64,000 nucleotides of DNA, from the NCBI RefSeq assembly GCF_018449725.1, contig NZ_JAAVVC010000009.1, positions 186,001 through 250,000 on the forward strand. Direction: 5' to 3'. The notes below the pieces were generated by a model, which was not told the origin of the DNA, made no database searches, and worked only from the letters and a program-made list of their open reading frames with translations. Of this stretch, positions 34,258 through 43,649 are shown in pieces. Both the position numbers and the translations under genes were made by a program. The DNA comes from Pseudomonas sp. dw_612. GTDB taxonomy: Bacteria > Pseudomonadota > Gammaproteobacteria > Pseudomonadales > Pseudomonadaceae. Within the stretch, counting starts at the first letter, position 1; every line of letters starts with the position of its first letter.

Positions 34258-35306
34258 ACGCTCTCGAACTGAACGCGATCTACAAATCCTTCGGCACCCA
34301 GCGCGCCCTGGAAGACATCAGCCTGTCGGTGCCCACCGGCAGCCGCACGGTGATCGTCGGGCCGTCCGGCTCGGGTAAAACCACGTTGCTGCGGATGATC
34401 GCCGGTTTTGAATTCCCCGACACCGGCAGCCTGTCGCTCAACGGCCAGACGCTGGTGGACAGCACGCACTCGGTGCCAGCGCACCAGCGTTTGATCGGTT
34501 ACGTGCCTCAGGACGGTGCCCTGTTTCCGCACATGACCGTGGCCGCCAACATCGGTTTTGGCCTGGCGGACAAAGGCCCGGCCCGGCAGGAACGCATCGC
34601 CGAGTTGATGGACAGCGTCAATCTGGACGCGAACATGGCCAAGCGTTGGCCGCATGAACTGTCCGGCGGCCAGCAGCAACGGGTGGCCCTGGCCCGGGCG
34701 TTGGCGCAACAGCCGCGGCTGATGCTGCTGGACGAGCCGTTCTCGGCCCTCGACACCGGTTTGCGCGCGGCCATGCGCAAGATGGTTGCGCGATTGCTGG
34801 AGACTGCCGGCGTCACCACGATTCTGGTGACCCACGACCAGAGCGAAGCATTGTCATTCGCTGATCAACTGGCGGTGATGCGCCAAGGCCGGTTGGTGCA
34901 GTCGGGCCATCCGATGGATCTGTACCGCTATCCCGACCACGAACAAACCGCGCTGTTTCTCGGCGATGCGGTGGTGATGCCGGCGCGGATCGAGGCCGGT
35001 TGGGCTCACTGCGACCTGGGGCGGATACCGGTCAACAATCAGGACAAAAACGGCTCGGCGCAGATCATGCTGCGCCCCGAGCAATTGCAGATCGGCAGCT
35101 CAGCGGCGGACACCAGCGGCTGCCCCGGCGTGGTCACCGAACGCGATTTCGGCGGCAACACCTGCACCTTGACCGTGGAATTGCTGCCCGGCGAGTTCGA
35201 ACCGGGCCGATCCTTGCTGGTGCGCAGTTCCGGCATGCACGCGCCGCCGGCCGGCAGCGCGGTTCATGTCACCACCCTCGGCCATGCCCATGTGCTGAGC
35301 GACTGA
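34254..35306 (+). CDS. fbpC: Ferric iron ABC transporter ATP-binding protein (FbpC-like)
   Basis: 350 aa. Walker A GPSGSGKTT at about 37-45, Q-loop YVPQDGALFPHM, signature LSGGQQQRVALARAL, Walker B LMLLDEPFSALD, H-loop VTHDQSEAL; C-terminal TOBE-type regulatory part from about 240 (IMLRPEQLQIG, then GNTCTLTVELLPGEF). Architecture is that of the Fe3+/spermidine/sulfate importer ATPase class. It ends 6 bp from the stop of the convergent recombinase gene, with no room for a separate terminator. Confidence 0.92.
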   Translation: MNALELNAIYKSFGTQRALEDISLSVPTGSRTVIVGPSGSGKTTLLRMIAGFEFPDTGSLSLNGQTLVDSTHSVPAHQRLIGYVPQDGALFPHMTVAANIGFGLADKGPARQERIAELMDSVNLDANMAKRWPHELSGGQQQRVALARALAQQPRLMLLDEPFSALDTGLRAAMRKMVARLLETAGVTTILVTHDQSEALSFADQLAVMRQGRLVQSGHPMDLYRYPDHEQTALFLGDAVVMPARIEAGWAHCDLGRIPVNNQDKNGSAQIMLRPEQLQIGSSAADTSGCPGVVTERDFGGNTCTLTVELLPGEFEPGRSLLVRSSGMHAPPAGSAVHVTTLGHAHVLSD

Positions 35307-35312
35307 CAGCCT

Positions 35313-36284
35313 TCACAAATCGAAACGGTCCACCGCCCGGCGCCGTTCATTGTCATCGCGCACGTCGTAGTTGGCGGTGGTCTGGATGTTGCTGTGGTGC
35401 GCCAGTTTCTGCGCAATCGACAAATCGTGTTCTTCGATCACCCGGGTGATAAACGAGCGCCGGAAGTCGTGGGGCATGATCTTCACCCCGACCTGGGCGC
35501 CACGCTGCCGGGCAATGTAATAGATCGCATGTTTGGTGATGCGCTCGCGGGTGATGTGATTGCCGCGACGAATACGGTTGAACAGGAACGAATCGTCCGC
35601 CTGCCCTTCCCCCAACTGCGAACGCCGCAACTCCAACCATGCCTCCAGTTTGGCGAAGGCCCAGGCCGGGGCGTACTTGATCAACTGCTTGTTGCCCTTG
35701 GCCGTGACCCGCAGGCTGCGCTCGTTGAAATCCACCTGATTCAAATCCAGGTTCACCGACTCCGACTTGCGCATGCCCGAACCGTACAACACTGCAATGA
35801 TCGCCGCGTCCCGCAAACCTTGAGGCCGGGGATCGGCGGCACAGACTTCCATCAACTCCTGAATCAGCGTGCGCTTTAGATTGCGCCCCTGGGACAGTCG
35901 CGTGCCGGCGATGCCTTTGACCGAACGCATTTTCAGCAGGTGTTCCTGGCTGATCAAACTCATGCGCCAGGCTTCGTTCATCACCCCGCGCACTGCGTTC
36001 ACATACAGCGAAGAAGTATTCGGCGCGTAACCGTCAGTGCGCAACGCGGCCACTAACGCGACGACATCTTCGGGCTGGAGTTCGTACCAGGGAATCTCCT
36101 CGATGTTCATGTCTTCGAAGCCCAGGCGATCCGCTGCATCTTGCAACACATAACGCATGGTCAGTTGGCTGGACGGCGCCAGGCGCGCCAGATACAGGGT
36201 CAACGGGTTGGCTTTTACAGCCCTGGATTCATTAACGGGTAAGTCAATCAAACGAAAAAGCCTTGAATGAAAACGGTTCAACAC
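35313..36284 (-). CDS. Stand-alone tyrosine recombinase (XerC/D-like)
   Basis: 323 aa from GTG 36284 (start uncertain; no clear ribosome site). N-terminal core-binding domain with NPLTLYLARLAPSSQLTMRY, a common start in Pseudomonas recombinases of this type. Catalytic domain complete: Arg in YGSGMRKSESVNLDL, Lys in VTAKGNKQLI, H-x-x-R in PHDFRRSF, second His in KLAHHSNIQTT, Tyr in ANYDVRDD. It is not accompanied by cargo, phage or transposon genes and lies between the iron transporter and the arn operon in DNA with ordinary GC content. It differs clearly from the island integrase at 8-9.4 kb. It may be a long-resident chromosomal recombinase or the last gene of a lost element. Confidence 0.88.
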   Translation of the reverse strand: MLNRFHSRLFRLIDLPVNESRAVKANPLTLYLARLAPSSQLTMRYVLQDAADRLGFEDMNIEEIPWYELQPEDVVALVAALRTDGYAPNTSSLYVNAVRGVMNEAWRMSLISQEHLLKMRSVKGIAGTRLSQGRNLKRTLIQELMEVCAADPRPQGLRDAAIIAVLYGSGMRKSESVNLDLNQVDFNERSLRVTAKGNKQLIKYAPAWAFAKLEAWLELRRSQLGEGQADDSFLFNRIRRGNHITRERITKHAIYYIARQRGAQVGVKIMPHDFRRSFITRVIEEHDLSIAQKLAHHSNIQTTANYDVRDDNERRRAVDRFDL

Positions 36285-36625
36285 AACAACTAAATAGTTC
36301 GGCTACTTGCTGTAAGGAGTCGCCAGCGTTGGGATTAACGCGATAAACGGTCGAAGTCTGAACTCTAGCTGTCTGAACTTCAGATAAACGATTCTCCGAC
36401 CGGTTTTTCATGTCCCTTTCACATTTTCGAGCCTACTCTAATTCAACAGGTCGCCAGCAATCAGTCAGCACAACCTGACGAGGCCGCCGCCAAAAGTCAA
36501 CCTAAGCAATTTGTAATATTTATGTAGCAACTCCTTGATGCAATTTGTTTTTTAGCGTCTACGCTTCGGTGTGGATCCAATCCTTGCAATCAAAATTTCG
36601 TTGTCGTGCCAGCCCAGAGGTCCCC
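36285..36625. other. Intergenic region between divergent recombinase and arn operon
   Basis: 341 bp that must contain both promoters. I find no clear -35/-10 pair, PmrA, PhoP or ColR-like box, nor any repeat that stands out. The end (36596-36625) provides the arnB ribosome site CAGAGG. Confidence 0.3.
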
Positions 36626-37774
36626 ATGAGTCAGGCTTTTCTCCCCTTCTCACGCCCCAGTATCGGCGATGAAGAAATTGCAGCCGTAGAGCAAGTATTG
36701 CGCTCTGGCTGGATCACCACAGGGCCAAAAAACCAGGCTTTGGAAGAGCACTTCGCCAACTACGTCGGTTGCAAACATGCGGTGGCATTGTCCTCGGCCA
36801 CCGGTGGAATGCACATCACTTTGCTGGCCTTGGGCATCGGCCCCGGGGATGAAGTCATTACCCCGTCCCAGACCTGGGTATCGACCGCCAACATGATCTG
36901 CCTGTTGGGGGCAACGCCGGTGTTTGTCGATGTCGATCGCGACACCCTGATGACCGATCTGGACCGCATCGAAGCGGCGATCACGCCGCGCACCAAGGCA
37001 ATCATCCCGGTGCATTACGCCGGTGCGGCATTCGACCTCGATCCGCTGTATGCCTTGGCCGACAAACACGGGATTGCCGTCATCGAAGACGCGGCCCACG
37101 CCGCCGGTACGTTTTACAAAGGTCGGCACGTCGGCGCCCAAGGCACGGCGATCTTCTCGTTCCACGCGATCAAGAACATGACCTGCGCCGAAGGCGCGAT
37201 GTTTGTCAGCGACGACGAAGCCCTGGCCAGCCGCGTGCGCATGCTCAAGTTTCACGGCCTGGGCGTTGACGCCTACGACCGCCTGACCGGTGGCCGCAAA
37301 CCCCAGGCCCAGGTCATTGAGCCCGGCTTCAAATACAACCTGGCCGACATCAACGCCGCCATCGCCCTGGTGCAACTGGAGCGTCTGGACGAGATCAACG
37401 CCAAACGCACGCAACTGGCCCAGACCTACCTGCAACGCCTCGAAGGCCTGCCGGTGCAACCGCTGGCGATCCCGGCCTATGCGCAGCAGCACGCCTGGCA
37501 CCTGTTCATCCTGCGCATTGACGCCGAACGCTGCGGGCTCGATCGCGAAGCGTTCATGAAGGCCTTGCAGGAACAGAACATCGGCACCGGCATTCACTTC
37601 ATCGCCACCCACCTGCACACCTACTACCGCCAGCGTTTCCCGGATGTCTACCTGCCCAATACCGAATGGAACTCGGCGCGGCTGTGTTCGATCCCGTTGT
37701 TCCCCGACATGAGCACCGACGACGTCGAACGCGTTGTCGCTGCCATTGCCAACATTACGGACAGAAGCCTTTGA
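36626..37774 (+). CDS. arnB: ArnB, UDP-4-amino-4-deoxy-L-arabinose aminotransferase
   Basis: 382 aa DegT/DnrJ/EryC1-type PLP enzyme; converts UDP-Ara4O to UDP-L-Ara4N using glutamate. N-terminal FLPFSRPSIGDEEIAAVEQVLRSGWITTGPK is the ArnB signature; VIEDAAHAAGTFYKGRHVG carries the cofactor Asp; the Schiff-base Lys is in IFSFHAIKNMTCAEGAM. ATG 36626 follows CAGAGG (the frame extends to 36545 without a plausible start). First gene of the arnBCADTEF-ugd operon; overlaps arnC by 4 bp. Confidence 0.96.
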   Translation: MSQAFLPFSRPSIGDEEIAAVEQVLRSGWITTGPKNQALEEHFANYVGCKHAVALSSATGGMHITLLALGIGPGDEVITPSQTWVSTANMICLLGATPVFVDVDRDTLMTDLDRIEAAITPRTKAIIPVHYAGAAFDLDPLYALADKHGIAVIEDAAHAAGTFYKGRHVGAQGTAIFSFHAIKNMTCAEGAMFVSDDEALASRVRMLKFHGLGVDAYDRLTGGRKPQAQVIEPGFKYNLADINAAIALVQLERLDEINAKRTQLAQTYLQRLEGLPVQPLAIPAYAQQHAWHLFILRIDAERCGLDREAFMKALQEQNIGTGIHFIATHLHTYYRQRFPDVYLPNTEWNSARLCSIPLFPDMSTDDVERVVAAIANITDRSL

Positions 37775-38790
37775 AACCTTATCCAATCCACTGCGTGTCG
37801 ATCGTTATCCCGGTCTACAACGAAGAAGAAAGCCTGCCCGAGTTGCTGCGTCGCACTGAAGCGGCCTGCGCACAATTGCATTACGAGTACGAAATCGTGC
37901 TGGTGGACGACGGCAGCCGTGACGAGTCGGCGCAGATCCTCGAAGACGCCGCCCATCGTGAAGGCAGCCGGGTGGTCGCGGTCATTCTCAACCGCAACTA
38001 CGGGCAGCACGCGGCCATCATGGCCGGTTTCGAACAGTGCAAGGGCGACGTGGTGATCACCCTCGACGCCGACCTGCAAAACCCGCCCGAAGAGATCCCG
38101 CGCCTGGTGGCCCAGGCCGAACTCGGCTACGACGTGGTCGCCACCGTGCGCAACAACCGCCAGGACTCGGCCTTGCGCCGCTGGCCGTCAAAACTGATCA
38201 ACCTGGCGGTGCAACGTTCCACCGGCGTGGCCATGAGCGACTACGGCTGCATGCTGCGCGCCTACCGCCGCACCATCGTCGACGCGATGCTCGCCTGTCG
38301 CGAACGCAGCACGTTCATTCCGATCCTGGCCAACAGCTTCGCCCGGCACACCACGGAAATCCTCGTGACCCACGCCGAGCGTGAACACGGCGAATCCAAG
38401 TACAGCCCGATGCGGCTGGTCAACCTGATGTTCGACCTGATCACCTGCATGACCACCACCCCGCTGCGCCTGCTCAGCATCGTCGGTTTCACCATGGCCG
38501 GCCTTGGCGTGCTGTTCGCGATGGCGCTGATCGTGTTGCGTCTGGCATTCGGCGCCCAGTGGGCCGGCGACGGCATGTTCGTGCTGTTCGCCGTGCTGTT
38601 CGTGTTTACCGGCGGGCAATTCATTGGCATGGGCCTGCTGGGTGAATACCTGGGCCGCATGTACAGCGATGTCCGGGCTCGCCCACGGTTCTTTATCGAA
38701 AAAGTCTTGCGTAGCCAACCTGCCCCGCCTGCTCCCGTTGTCACGGTCGACGGTCTCACTTCCACTTCTTCAGAACAGGTTCTCTCATGA
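37771..38790 (+). CDS. arnC: ArnC, undecaprenyl-phosphate 4-deoxy-4-formamido-L-arabinose transferase
   Basis: 339 aa GT2 glycosyltransferase that puts formylated Ara4N on undecaprenyl phosphate at the inner membrane. VSIVIPVYNEEESLPELL and IVLVDDGSRDES open the GT-A domain, T-L-D-A-D-L-Q-N-P-P-E-E-I is the D-x-D metal site, and two C-terminal membrane helices (VGFTMAGLGVLFAMALIVLRL and MFVLFAVLFVFTGGQFIGMGLLG) tether it. The natural start is TTG 37771, which overlaps the arnB stop as TTGA; the longer frame upstream is antisense-like composition within arnB. Confidence 0.95.
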   Translation: MKPYPIHCVSIVIPVYNEEESLPELLRRTEAACAQLHYEYEIVLVDDGSRDESAQILEDAAHREGSRVVAVILNRNYGQHAAIMAGFEQCKGDVVITLDADLQNPPEEIPRLVAQAELGYDVVATVRNNRQDSALRRWPSKLINLAVQRSTGVAMSDYGCMLRAYRRTIVDAMLACRERSTFIPILANSFARHTTEILVTHAEREHGESKYSPMRLVNLMFDLITCMTTTPLRLLSIVGFTMAGLGVLFAMALIVLRLAFGAQWAGDGMFVLFAVLFVFTGGQFIGMGLLGEYLGRMYSDVRARPRFFIEKVLRSQPAPPAPVVTVDGLTSTSSEQVLS

Positions 38791-40778
38791 GCAAAAAAGC
38801 TGTTGTCTTCGCCTATCACGATATCGGTTGCGCCGGCATCGACGCCCTGCTTGGCGCAGGTTATGAGATTGCGGCCGTGTTCACCCACGCCGATGATCCG
38901 AAGGAAAACGCTTTCTACGGCTCCGTTGCGCAACTGTGTGCCAACAAAGGTATTCCGGTTCACGCTCCGGAAGATGCCAACCATCCGCTGTGGATCGAGC
39001 GCATCGCCAAGCTCAACCCTGACTACATTTTCTCGTTCTACTACCGCAACCTGCTGAGCGAGCCGCTGCTGGCCACCGCGAGCAAAGGTGCGTTCAACCT
39101 GCACGGCTCGTTGTTGCCGCTCTATCGCGGTCGCGCCCCGGCCAACTGGGTGCTGGTCAACGGCGAAACCGAAACCGGCGTAACCCTGCACCGCATGGTC
39201 AAGCGCGCCGACGCGGGTGCGATCCTCGCCCAACAAAAAGTCGGGATCGAGCGCTCCGACACTGCCCTGACCCTGCACGCCAAGCTGCGCGACGCCGCCA
39301 GTTCGCTGCTGCGTGACACCCTGCCGGCGCTGCTGCAAGGCAAAGTCAGTGAAACCCCGCAGGACGAATCCAGGGCCACTGTGTTTGGTCGCCGCACCCC
39401 GGCAGACGGCAAACTGGTCTGGAAAAAACCGGCGGAAGAGCTGTTCAACCTGGTTCGCGCCGTGACCCAGCCGTATCCGGGCGCCTTCTGCGACGTCGGC
39501 GAGCACAAGCTGATTGTCTGGGGCGCGCAAGTCGCCAAAGGCAACGAAGGCCAGGCCCCGGGCCGCGTGATCAGCGTCGATCCGCTGCGCATCGCGTGTG
39601 GCGAAGACTCGCTGGTGATCACCGCCGGTCAGCGCAATGACAACGGTCTGTTCCTGAGCGGTCCGCAACTGGCCAATGAACTGGGTCTGGTCGACGGTTC
39701 GGTGCTGCGTGGCGCTGAATCCGGGCGCAAACCGCGTCGTACCCGCGTGCTGATCCTCGGCGTCAACGGCTTCATCGGCAACCACTTGTCCGAGCGCCTG
39801 TTGCGTGACGACCGTTATGAAGTCTATGGCCTCGATATAGGCTCCGACGCCATCGACCGCCTGCGCAGCCACCCGAATTTCCACTTCGTCGAAGGCGACA
39901 TCAGCATTCACTCCGAGTGGATCGAGTACCACATCAAGAAATGCGACGTGGTCCTGCCGCTGGTGGCCATCGCCACGCCGATCGAATACACCCGCAATCC
40001 GTTGCGCGTGTTTGAACTCGACTTCGAAGAAAACCTGAAACTGGTGCGCTACTGCGTCAAGTACAACAAACGCGTGATCTTCCCGTCGACTTCCGAAGTC
40101 TATGGCATGTGCCAGGACGCGCGTTTCGACGAAGATACGTCGAACCTGGTGCTTGGCCCGATCAACAAACAACGCTGGATCTACTCGGTCTCCAAGCAGT
40201 TGCTCGACCGCGTCATCTGGGCCTATGGCCAGAAAGGCCTGAACTTCACGCTGTTCCGTCCATTCAACTGGATGGGGCCACGCCTCGACCGACTGGATTC
40301 GGCGCGGATCGGCAGTTCCCGGGCGATCACGCAACTGATCCTCAATCTGGTGGAAGGCACGCCGATTCGTCTGTTCGACGGCGGCGAGCAAAAACGCTGC
40401 TTTACTGACATCGCTGACGGCGTTGAGGCACTGGCGCGGATCATCGACAACGACAATGACGTGTGCAACGGCCAGATCATCAACATCGGCAACCCGGACA
40501 ACGAAGCCAGCATCCGCCAGTTGGGCGAAGAGCTGCTGCGTCAGTTCGAAGCGCACCCGTTGCGCAGCAACTTTCCGCCGTTCGCCGGTTTCCGCGATGT
40601 GGAAAGCAAGGCGTTCTACGGCACCGGTTACCAGGACGTGTCGCACCGTAAACCGAGCATCGACAACGCCAAGCGCCTGCTGGACTGGACGCCAACGGTC
40701 GAGATGAGCGAGACCATCGGCAACACCCTGGACTTCTTCCTGCGTGAAGCCATGCTCGAAATCGCGGACAAGCACTGA
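38787..40778 (+). CDS. arnA: ArnA, bifunctional UDP-GlcA decarboxylase / UDP-Ara4N formyltransferase
   Basis: 663 aa (E. coli 660). N-terminal formyltransferase domain (1-300): FNLHGSLLPLYRGRAPANWVLVN holds the N/H formyl-transfer residues, D-A-G-A-I-L-A-Q-Q the Asp. C-terminal SDR decarboxylase (about 315-663): VLILGVNGFIGNHLSERLL Rossmann motif, PSTSEVYGM, and Y-S-V-S-K catalytic Y-x3-K. Oxidative decarboxylation of UDP-GlcA gives the substrate for ArnB; the formyl domain then modifies its product. ATGA overlap with arnC and 1-bp (TGATG) overlap with arnD. Confidence 0.97.
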   Translation: MSKKAVVFAYHDIGCAGIDALLGAGYEIAAVFTHADDPKENAFYGSVAQLCANKGIPVHAPEDANHPLWIERIAKLNPDYIFSFYYRNLLSEPLLATASKGAFNLHGSLLPLYRGRAPANWVLVNGETETGVTLHRMVKRADAGAILAQQKVGIERSDTALTLHAKLRDAASSLLRDTLPALLQGKVSETPQDESRATVFGRRTPADGKLVWKKPAEELFNLVRAVTQPYPGAFCDVGEHKLIVWGAQVAKGNEGQAPGRVISVDPLRIACGEDSLVITAGQRNDNGLFLSGPQLANELGLVDGSVLRGAESGRKPRRTRVLILGVNGFIGNHLSERLLRDDRYEVYGLDIGSDAIDRLRSHPNFHFVEGDISIHSEWIEYHIKKCDVVLPLVAIATPIEYTRNPLRVFELDFEENLKLVRYCVKYNKRVIFPSTSEVYGMCQDARFDEDTSNLVLGPINKQRWIYSVSKQLLDRVIWAYGQKGLNFTLFRPFNWMGPRLDRLDSARIGSSRAITQLILNLVEGTPIRLFDGGEQKRCFTDIADGVEALARIIDNDNDVCNGQIINIGNPDNEASIRQLGEELLRQFEAHPLRSNFPPFAGFRDVESKAFYGTGYQDVSHRKPSIDNAKRLLDWTPTVEMSETIGNTLDFFLREAMLEIADKH

Positions 40779-41662
40779 TGCAGGCAGGCCTTCGAATCGA
40801 TGTCGACACCTACCGAGGCACCCGTGACGGTGTGCCCCGGTTGCTGGAAATCCTCGATGAGGCCCAGGTCAAGGCGACGTTTTTCTTCAGCGTCGGGCCG
40901 GACAACATGGGGCGCCATTTGTGGCGCCTTATCCGCCCGCAATTCCTCTGGAAAATGCTGCGTTCCAACGCCGCCGGCTTGTATGGCTGGGACATTTTGC
41001 TGGCCGGGACGGCCTGGCCGGGCAAATCCATCGGTCGTGACCTCGGGCACTTGATGCGTCAGGCCAAGGCTGCCGGGCATGAAGTCGGCCTGCACGCCTG
41101 GGATCACCATGGCTGGCAGGCGAATGCCGGGCGCTGGAGCGAGGCGCAACTGATTGAGCAGATTCGCCGGGGCGTGGATAGCCTCAGTGACATCCTCGGG
41201 GAAAAAGTCGACTGCTCCGCCTCTGCCGGTTGGCGCGCGGACGAACGCGTGATCGAAGCCAAGCAGGCGTTCGGCTTTCGCTACAACAGCGATTGCCGGG
41301 GCCAAAGCCTGTTCCAGCCGACCCTGACCAATGGTCTATTGGGCGCGCCGCAAATCCCGGTGGATTTACCGACCTTTGACGAGGTGGTCGGGCCGACCGT
41401 AGCCGCCAAGGACTTCAACGGGTTCATTCTCGACCGCTTCACCCCTGAAAAACTCAACGTCTACACGATCCACGCCGAGGTAGAAGGGATTCTGATGGCC
41501 AACGATTTTCGTCAACTGCTGGCCGATGCGCGCCAGCGTGACATTTGCTTCAAACCCTTGGGCGAGCTGTTGCCCGAGTCGTTCGCCAGCCTGCCGGCCG
41601 GGCATGTGGTACGCGGCGCCCTCGACGGCCGCGAAGGTTGGCTGGGAGTGCAAGGCGCATGA
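40778..41662 (+). CDS. arnD: ArnD, 4-deoxy-4-formamido-L-arabinose-phosphoundecaprenol deformylase
   Basis: 294 aa polysaccharide-deacetylase-fold enzyme. Metal-binding Asp in LRIDVDTYRGTRDGV, H-x3-H in EVGLHAWDHHGW, conserved A-G-W-R-A-D loop. Removes the formyl group from undecaprenyl-phosphate-Ara4FN, committing it to transport. ATG overlaps the arnA stop by one base; 4-bp overlap with arnT. Confidence 0.95.
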   Translation: MQAGLRIDVDTYRGTRDGVPRLLEILDEAQVKATFFFSVGPDNMGRHLWRLIRPQFLWKMLRSNAAGLYGWDILLAGTAWPGKSIGRDLGHLMRQAKAAGHEVGLHAWDHHGWQANAGRWSEAQLIEQIRRGVDSLSDILGEKVDCSASAGWRADERVIEAKQAFGFRYNSDCRGQSLFQPTLTNGLLGAPQIPVDLPTFDEVVGPTVAAKDFNGFILDRFTPEKLNVYTIHAEVEGILMANDFRQLLADARQRDICFKPLGELLPESFASLPAGHVVRGALDGREGWLGVQGA

Positions 41663-43308
41663 GTAAACGCTGGGCCTTGCCTGTGTTGCTGGTCGTCATG
41701 TTCCTGGCTTACCTGCTGCCATTGGGCACCCATGGCTTGTGGATTCCCGATGAAACACGCTATGCCCAGATCAGCCAGGACATGCTCCTGAGCGGCAACT
41801 GGGTGTCGCCGCATTTCATGGGCTTGCGCTATTTCGAGAAACCGGTGGCCGGCTACTGGATGATTGCCCTTGGCCAGGCCGTGTTTGGCGAGAACCTGTT
41901 CGGCGTGCGTTTCGCTTCGGCCCTGAGCACCGGGTTGAGTGTGTTGCTGTGTTACTTGATCGCCCGGCGCCTGTGGAACGAACCGCGCAAAAGTTTCGCC
42001 TGCGCCTTGCTGTACATGAGTTTCACTGTGGTGGCCGGTCAGGCCGGTTACGCCAACCTCGATCCGCAATTCACTTTCTGGGTCAATTTGAGCCTGGTGG
42101 CCCTGTGGTTTGCGCTGGACAGCGTCACCCGTGGCCAGCGGCTGTTGAGCTGGGCCGCGTTAGGACTGGCTTGCGGCATGGGCTTCATGACCAAGGGCTT
42201 TCTCGCCTGGGTGTTGCCGGTGCTGGTCGCGCTGCCGTGGATGCTCTGGCAGAAACGCTGGCGTGAACTGCTGGTCTACGGCCCGCTCGCGATCGTCGTG
42301 GCCATCGCGATCAGCCTGCCGTGGGCCTTGGCCGTACACGCTCAGGAACCCGATTACTGGCGGTTCTTCTTCTGGCACGAACACATTCGGCGTTTTGCCG
42401 GCGACGACGCCCAGCATGACGCACCGTGGTGGTTTTACCTGCCGATGTTGGTGGCGTTCAGTTTGCCTTGGGCGGTGTTGCTGCCGTCAGCGCTGAAACA
42501 GGCCTGGCAGACCCGACGTCAGGCGAGCATCGCTTTCCTGCTGTTGTGGCTGGTCATGCCGCTGATTTTCTTCAGCCTGAGCAACGGCAAACTGCCGACC
42601 TACATCCTGCCGTGCCTGCTGCCCTTGGCCCTGTTGCTGGGCAATGCGGTGGCCGACCGTCTGCGACTTGAGCAAGGTCGGGCGCTGGGGCTTAACGGCC
42701 TGCTCAATCTGGTACTGGGCCTGACGGTGCTGCTGGCCCTGGTTTACCTGCAACTGAAAAAGCCGCTGTACGAACTCGAACTGCACAACCTGGTGCTGGT
42801 GTTCATCGCGCTGATCGGCTGGATCATGGCCAATCTGCTGCAAGCCTTCCGGCCCCTGCAATGCTGGGCGGCGCCAGCGTTCGGCAGTTTGTTGTTCATC
42901 GGGCTGATTCCGTCCGGGCTGCCCAACTCGGTGGTGTCGAACAAGACCCCTGACCAATTCATCCTCGAACACGCCCAGGAACTCAGCCAGACCCACCAGC
43001 TCATGAGTAACGATCTGGGGGCGGCATCGGCGCTGGCCTGGCGTCTGCAAAACCCGCAAGTGGCGTTGTACAACACCGTCGGCGAGCTGAAATACGGGCT
43101 TAATTATCCCGAATCGGCTAATCGGCGGATCGACCTCGACAAAGTGCAACAGTGGATGCGCGATGCTCGCAAGCAGGGTTCGGTGGGCGTGGTCATGCGG
43201 GTCAAGGGTGACGACGAACTGCACGAAGTGGATCTGCTGCCTAAAGAGGGCAAGCGTTATGAGCAAGGCAACCTGGTGATTCTGATTATCCCCAAGGATG
43301 CGTCATGA
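41659..43308 (+). CDS. arnT: ArnT, L-Ara4N lipid A transferase (operon copy, paralogue 2)
   Basis: 549 aa, standard ArnT length, with about 12 membrane helices. Catalytic loop LWIPDETRYAQISQDM and LRYFEKPVAGYWM; C-terminal periplasmic domain from about 440 (NKTPDQFILEHAQELSQTHQ). ATG 41659 overlaps arnD (ATGA); the upstream frame is out of context. It shares most residues with the copy at 29619-31334, pointing to an ancient duplication rather than a recent one since many positions differ. Confidence 0.96.
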   Translation: MSKRWALPVLLVVMFLAYLLPLGTHGLWIPDETRYAQISQDMLLSGNWVSPHFMGLRYFEKPVAGYWMIALGQAVFGENLFGVRFASALSTGLSVLLCYLIARRLWNEPRKSFACALLYMSFTVVAGQAGYANLDPQFTFWVNLSLVALWFALDSVTRGQRLLSWAALGLACGMGFMTKGFLAWVLPVLVALPWMLWQKRWRELLVYGPLAIVVAIAISLPWALAVHAQEPDYWRFFFWHEHIRRFAGDDAQHDAPWWFYLPMLVAFSLPWAVLLPSALKQAWQTRRQASIAFLLLWLVMPLIFFSLSNGKLPTYILPCLLPLALLLGNAVADRLRLEQGRALGLNGLLNLVLGLTVLLALVYLQLKKPLYELELHNLVLVFIALIGWIMANLLQAFRPLQCWAAPAFGSLLFIGLIPSGLPNSVVSNKTPDQFILEHAQELSQTHQLMSNDLGAASALAWRLQNPQVALYNTVGELKYGLNYPESANRRIDLDKVQQWMRDARKQGSVGVVMRVKGDDELHEVDLLPKEGKRYEQGNLVILIIPKDAS

Positions 43309-43649
43309 GCCTGCTTCTGCTGCTGACCGCGTGCCTGCTGACGTGCCTGGGCCAGATTGCCCAGAAGTACGCCGTGGAGAGCTGGCGCGGCAAAGACGGC
43401 GGCTGGGGCGAGAAATTGCGTTCGCCGTGGCTGTGGCTGGCGCTGTTCTCCCTGGGCCTGGGCCTGCTGGTCTGGTTGCTGGTGTTGCAACGCCTGGAAG
43501 TCGGCCTCGCCTATCCAATGCTGAGCCTCAATTTCGTGCTGATCACCTTGGTCGCGCGTTTCATCTTTCACGAACCCGTCGACCATCGTCATTGGCTCGG
43601 CGTCGCGCTGGTGATTGGCGGTGTGGTTTTGCTGGGGCAACACGCATGA
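43305..43649 (+). CDS. arnE: ArnE, undecaprenyl-phosphate-Ara4N flippase subunit
   Basis: 114-aa small multidrug-resistance-like protein with four membrane segments (LLLLTACLLTCLGQIAQKYA; LWLALFSLGLGLLVWLLVLQ; VGLAYPMLSLNFVLITLVARF; WLGVALVIGGVVLLG). With ArnF it flips the lipid-linked sugar to the periplasmic leaflet. Overlaps arnT and arnF by 4 bp each. Confidence 0.93.
   Translation: MSLLLLLTACLLTCLGQIAQKYAVESWRGKDGGWGEKLRSPWLWLALFSLGLGLLVWLLVLQRLEVGLAYPMLSLNFVLITLVARFIFHEPVDHRHWLGVALVIGGVVLLGQHA

Noticed and set aside
36285..36625. PmrA- or PhoP-type box upstream of arnB
   Set aside because: No pair of half-sites with the right sequence and spacing could be seen; only isolated T/A-rich hexamers.
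38262..40775. An 837-codon open frame antisense to arnA and the end of arnC
   Set aside because: It is a shadow of high-GC codon bias: composition rich in Q, H, R and V, no family motif, no ribosome site, and fully covered by strongly supported genes on the plus strand. The same holds for long antisense frames over 16611-17648, 18296-19426, 26594-27937 and 59648-61648.
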